Shown here: positions 47,104 through 48,676 of the stretch, one piece after another
How positions within the stretch are numbered: position 1 is the stretch's first letter
How the letters are laid out: each line of letters begins with the position of its first letter
Source of the DNA: Streptantibioticus parmotrematis
GTDB taxonomy: Bacteria; Actinomycetota; Actinomycetes; Streptomycetales; Streptomycetaceae
DNA length: 48,676 nucleotides
NCBI RefSeq assembly: GCF_019890615.1
Contig: NZ_JAINVZ010000035.1
Span: forward strand, 1 to 48,676
Direction: 5' to 3'
The notes under the pieces: model-generated
Told to the model about the DNA's origin: nothing
What the model saw: only the letters and a program-made list of their open reading frames with translations
Databases searched by the model: none
Program-made: the position numbers and the translations under genes

Positions 47104-47959
47104 GAAGGGGAAGCCAGTGCCGTGGGGTTGGTGGGTGCCACGGACCGTGGTGCCGCTGATGGCGTGCGCGGTGGAGGTCGCTCGATTGCGTCACGGTCCA
47201 GCTTCGGGCGTGTGGGCAGCGGCGGTCATCACGGCCGTGGTCGTGGCGGGGTTGAACGTGGCGGCCTTGCAGGGCGCTGTCTGGGCCGGCCTGGTGGGGC
47301 GGCAGATGACCTGGTCCGCGTATCTGCGGCTTGCGGAGCTGGCCGAGGGTGGCCCAGTGGTCCAGGACGCTCAATTCCTCGCCCGGTCGATGCGCCGGGT
47401 CGAAGAGCGTGTGGAGAGCTTCGTGCGAGAGACGGACCTCGAGCACGTCTCGCTGGCTGTCACGGGGGGACGGATCGGCTCCTGGCACGAAGCGGGCTCG
47501 ATGCGTTCCGGCCGCAACGGGCATGTGGCTCTGGGCTACTTCTGGCTGTGTCCCGAACACAGCGCTGCTTTGCCGTACATCGTGGAACACGAACTGGCGC
47601 ACCTGCGCCGAAACGACTCGCGAGTGCACCTGCTCCTCACCTCGATCCGCGCCGGTTGCATCGTGCTGTGCCTCGGCCTTCTCCCGATCCTTCCGGCGCT
47701 CCTCGTTGTGGGGCTCCTCGCCGTGTCAATCCTCGGTCACGCGTGGTGGACCGAGCTGGCATGTGACCGTGCGGCCGCGGTGCGGTGCGGCCGTGACGTC
47801 GCAGTCGGCGCGTGGAAGCTTGACTTGAACCAGATGCGCCAACTCCCGCTGTTAAGGCGGGCGTTCTCTTCGGCAGTGGCGATGTGCACCCACCCTCCGG
47901 CGGCCGTGCGCCTGTGGTGGGCCCGCAAATCCCCTGACCTGCCGATTTCTGCGTCATGA
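47102..47959 (+). CDS. Membrane zinc metallopeptidase, M48/M56-like (285 aa)
   Basis: ATG 47102 (MKGKPVPWGWWVPRTVVPLM); an in-frame GTG at 47081 would add seven residues. Membrane helices: VVPLMACAVEVARL, AAVITAVVVAGLNVAALQGAVWAGL, and after the active site CIVLCLGLLPILPALLVVGLLAVSILG. The zinc motif HELAH is in YIVEHELAHLRRNDSRVHL, and the third ligand is probably Glu in WWTELACDRAAAVRCG. HExxH between membrane spans and a downstream E-x-x-x-D are typical of M48 (HtpX/Ste24) and M56 (BlaR1) peptidases. No BlaI-type repressor is next to it. Substrate unknown; it may process membrane or exported proteins. Confidence 0.78.
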   Translation: MKGKPVPWGWWVPRTVVPLMACAVEVARLRHGPASGVWAAAVITAVVVAGLNVAALQGAVWAGLVGRQMTWSAYLRLAELAEGGPVVQDAQFLARSMRRVEERVESFVRETDLEHVSLAVTGGRIGSWHEAGSMRSGRNGHVALGYFWLCPEHSAALPYIVEHELAHLRRNDSRVHLLLTSIRAGCIVLCLGLLPILPALLVVGLLAVSILGHAWWTELACDRAAAVRCGRDVAVGAWKLDLNQMRQLPLLRRAFSSAVAMCTHPPAAVRLWWARKSPDLPISAS

Positions 47960-48055
47960 GAGTTGACCCACACCCACAAAGCACGTCTTAGCCCCGTGCG
48001 TGAGGTCCGACGGCGCCCCAGGCGAATGGAAGCTCACGGAAAGCCTTGCCCGACG

Positions 48056-48676
48056 TCATCGTGTCGGTTGCCAGTAGCCCGAGAGCTCCTGGAAGTGGAG
48101 GGTGGCGGGTTGGTCGTCGTGTTCGGTGCCCGTGGGGTCGGTGCCGGTCCACACGAGATGGACCTCGGCCTGTCTGGGTGCGGTGGCGCGGGCGATGGCG
48201 GCCTGGATACGGACGTGGGTGTAGAGCCAGTGGGTGTCGGCGCCCTGGAAGTAGGCGGGCCAGGTGCTTCGTCCGGTGCCGGTGGTCTGGGCGAGCCACA
48301 CGGCGCGGGCTAGCGCAGTGAGCTGCTGTTCGAGCCTCGTGGGAAGGTTGCGTGGGCTGCTGGCTTCGAGGACCCGTTGGATCGCCGGGTCACCGGCGGG
48401 CCCGTCGTCCAGGAGCGTCCGTCCCGGACCGGAGCTGGAACCGGATGCCGCCGCGGCCGCCGCGGCGGATACCGTCGGCTGTGGGACGGTTGACGAGCCG
48501 GAGGGGACCGTGTGCGGGATCGAACTCGGTGACGGCTGGGGCGGTACCCGCGCAGTTGCCGCTGCAGGGCGAGTCGCCGGTACGGGCGCGACAGGGGCGC
48601 GAAGCGCCTCGGTGATCGTGGCGATACCGGTGATGGCCAGCAGGACCGAGGCGCCCGCGAGTGCGAGCCCGGTGGT
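48056..48676 (-). CDS. Exported or membrane-anchored protein, C-terminal part (N-terminus outside window)
   Basis: The minus strand is open from the window edge at 48676 to the stop at 48056, 206 residues without the true start. It begins in a hydrophobic helix (GLALAGASVLLAITGIATI), followed by about 80 residues of Pro/Ala/Ser/Thr (an extracellular-type linker). A soluble domain follows: NLPTRLEQQLTALARAVWLAQTTG, WPAYFQGADTHWLYTHVRIQ, EVHLVWTGTDPTG, TLHFQELSGYWQPTR. A single anchor, a flexible linker and a globular domain suggest a protein facing outside the cell. It converges on the metallopeptidase gene. The fold is not recognised. Confidence 0.65.
   Translation of the reverse strand, partial: TTGLALAGASVLLAITGIATITEALRAPVAPVPATRPAAATARVPPQPSPSSIPHTVPSGSSTVPQPTVSAAAAAAASGSSSGPGRTLLDDGPAGDPAIQRVLEASSPRNLPTRLEQQLTALARAVWLAQTTGTGRSTWPAYFQGADTHWLYTHVRIQAAIARATAPRQAEVHLVWTGTDPTGTEHDDQPATLHFQELSGYWQPTR

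Noticed and set aside
1-48676. tRNA or rRNA genes and an integrase attachment site next to a tRNA.
   Set aside because: No cloverleaf with a GTTCRANYC arm or rRNA-like stretch was recognised by reading; a dedicated scan would be needed to exclude a missed tRNA.

Overview
The window looks like part of a large conjugative plasmid, or an equivalent integrated element, from Streptomyces or a close relative. The evidence is very high GC, a strong third-position G/C bias in every real gene, GTG and TTG starts, and families typical of actinomycetes: DUF2637 membrane proteins, a WhiB-type protein, an RRQRL-type zinc protein, a one-protein FtsK/TraB DNA translocase, a HutC-type GntR repressor, and a winged-helix Rep with a DnaB-type helicase. 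No rRNA, tRNA or CRISPR array was seen. Both window edges cut genes.

Layout. (1) 1-3010: a partial DUF2637 gene, then parA-parB with two palindromes inside parB that could be its binding sites. (2) 3044-8574: a pseudo-GGDEF gene split by a 4.8-kb element. The element carries two tandem tyrosine recombinases, as in the Tn554 group, and an alpha/beta hydrolase. (3) 8667-14787: a leftward series of small plasmid-type genes (zinc-binding proteins, a P-loop kinase, a Pycsar-effector-like membrane protein, a DUF6197-like protein). (4) 14878-25858: the leftward transfer region with the FtsK/TraB-type translocase, a coiled-coil partner, a very Gly/Arg-rich protein, a DUF2637 coiled-coil protein preceded by 21-bp repeats, a WhiB protein and small accessory genes. 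(5) 26073-27015: an operator cluster and a divergent GntR regulator that probably represses transfer. (6) 27016-30436: a hairpin-rich region with DnaA-box-like sites, then a winged-helix and zinc-ribbon Rep that carries 24-bp repeats. (7) 30574-32895: an exported lipoprotein, a secreted protein and an unknown protein. (8) 33087-35433: a run of interrupted reading frames. (9) 35505-38573: a multi-zinc protein, a DciA-like protein and a DnaB-type helicase. (10) 38867-46209: DprA-like, ComF-like, a 1417-residue dsRBD-like/SNF2 fusion and a SWIM protein. (11) 46374-48676: short doubtful frames, a membrane metallopeptidase and a partial exported protein.

How it works together. ParAB would give segregation. 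Rep, DciA-like and the DnaB-type helicase form a replication set, resembling the winged-helix Rep plus helicase arrangement known from linear Streptomyces plasmids. The FtsK/TraB block under the GntR repressor gives conjugation. The DprA-ComF-dsRBD/SNF2-SWIM block is the most novel part. It is two translationally coupled pairs in tandem, all nucleic-acid or nucleotide enzymes, on a mobile replicon, and could be a defence or DNA-processing module. All functions are read from sequence motifs; no database search was run.
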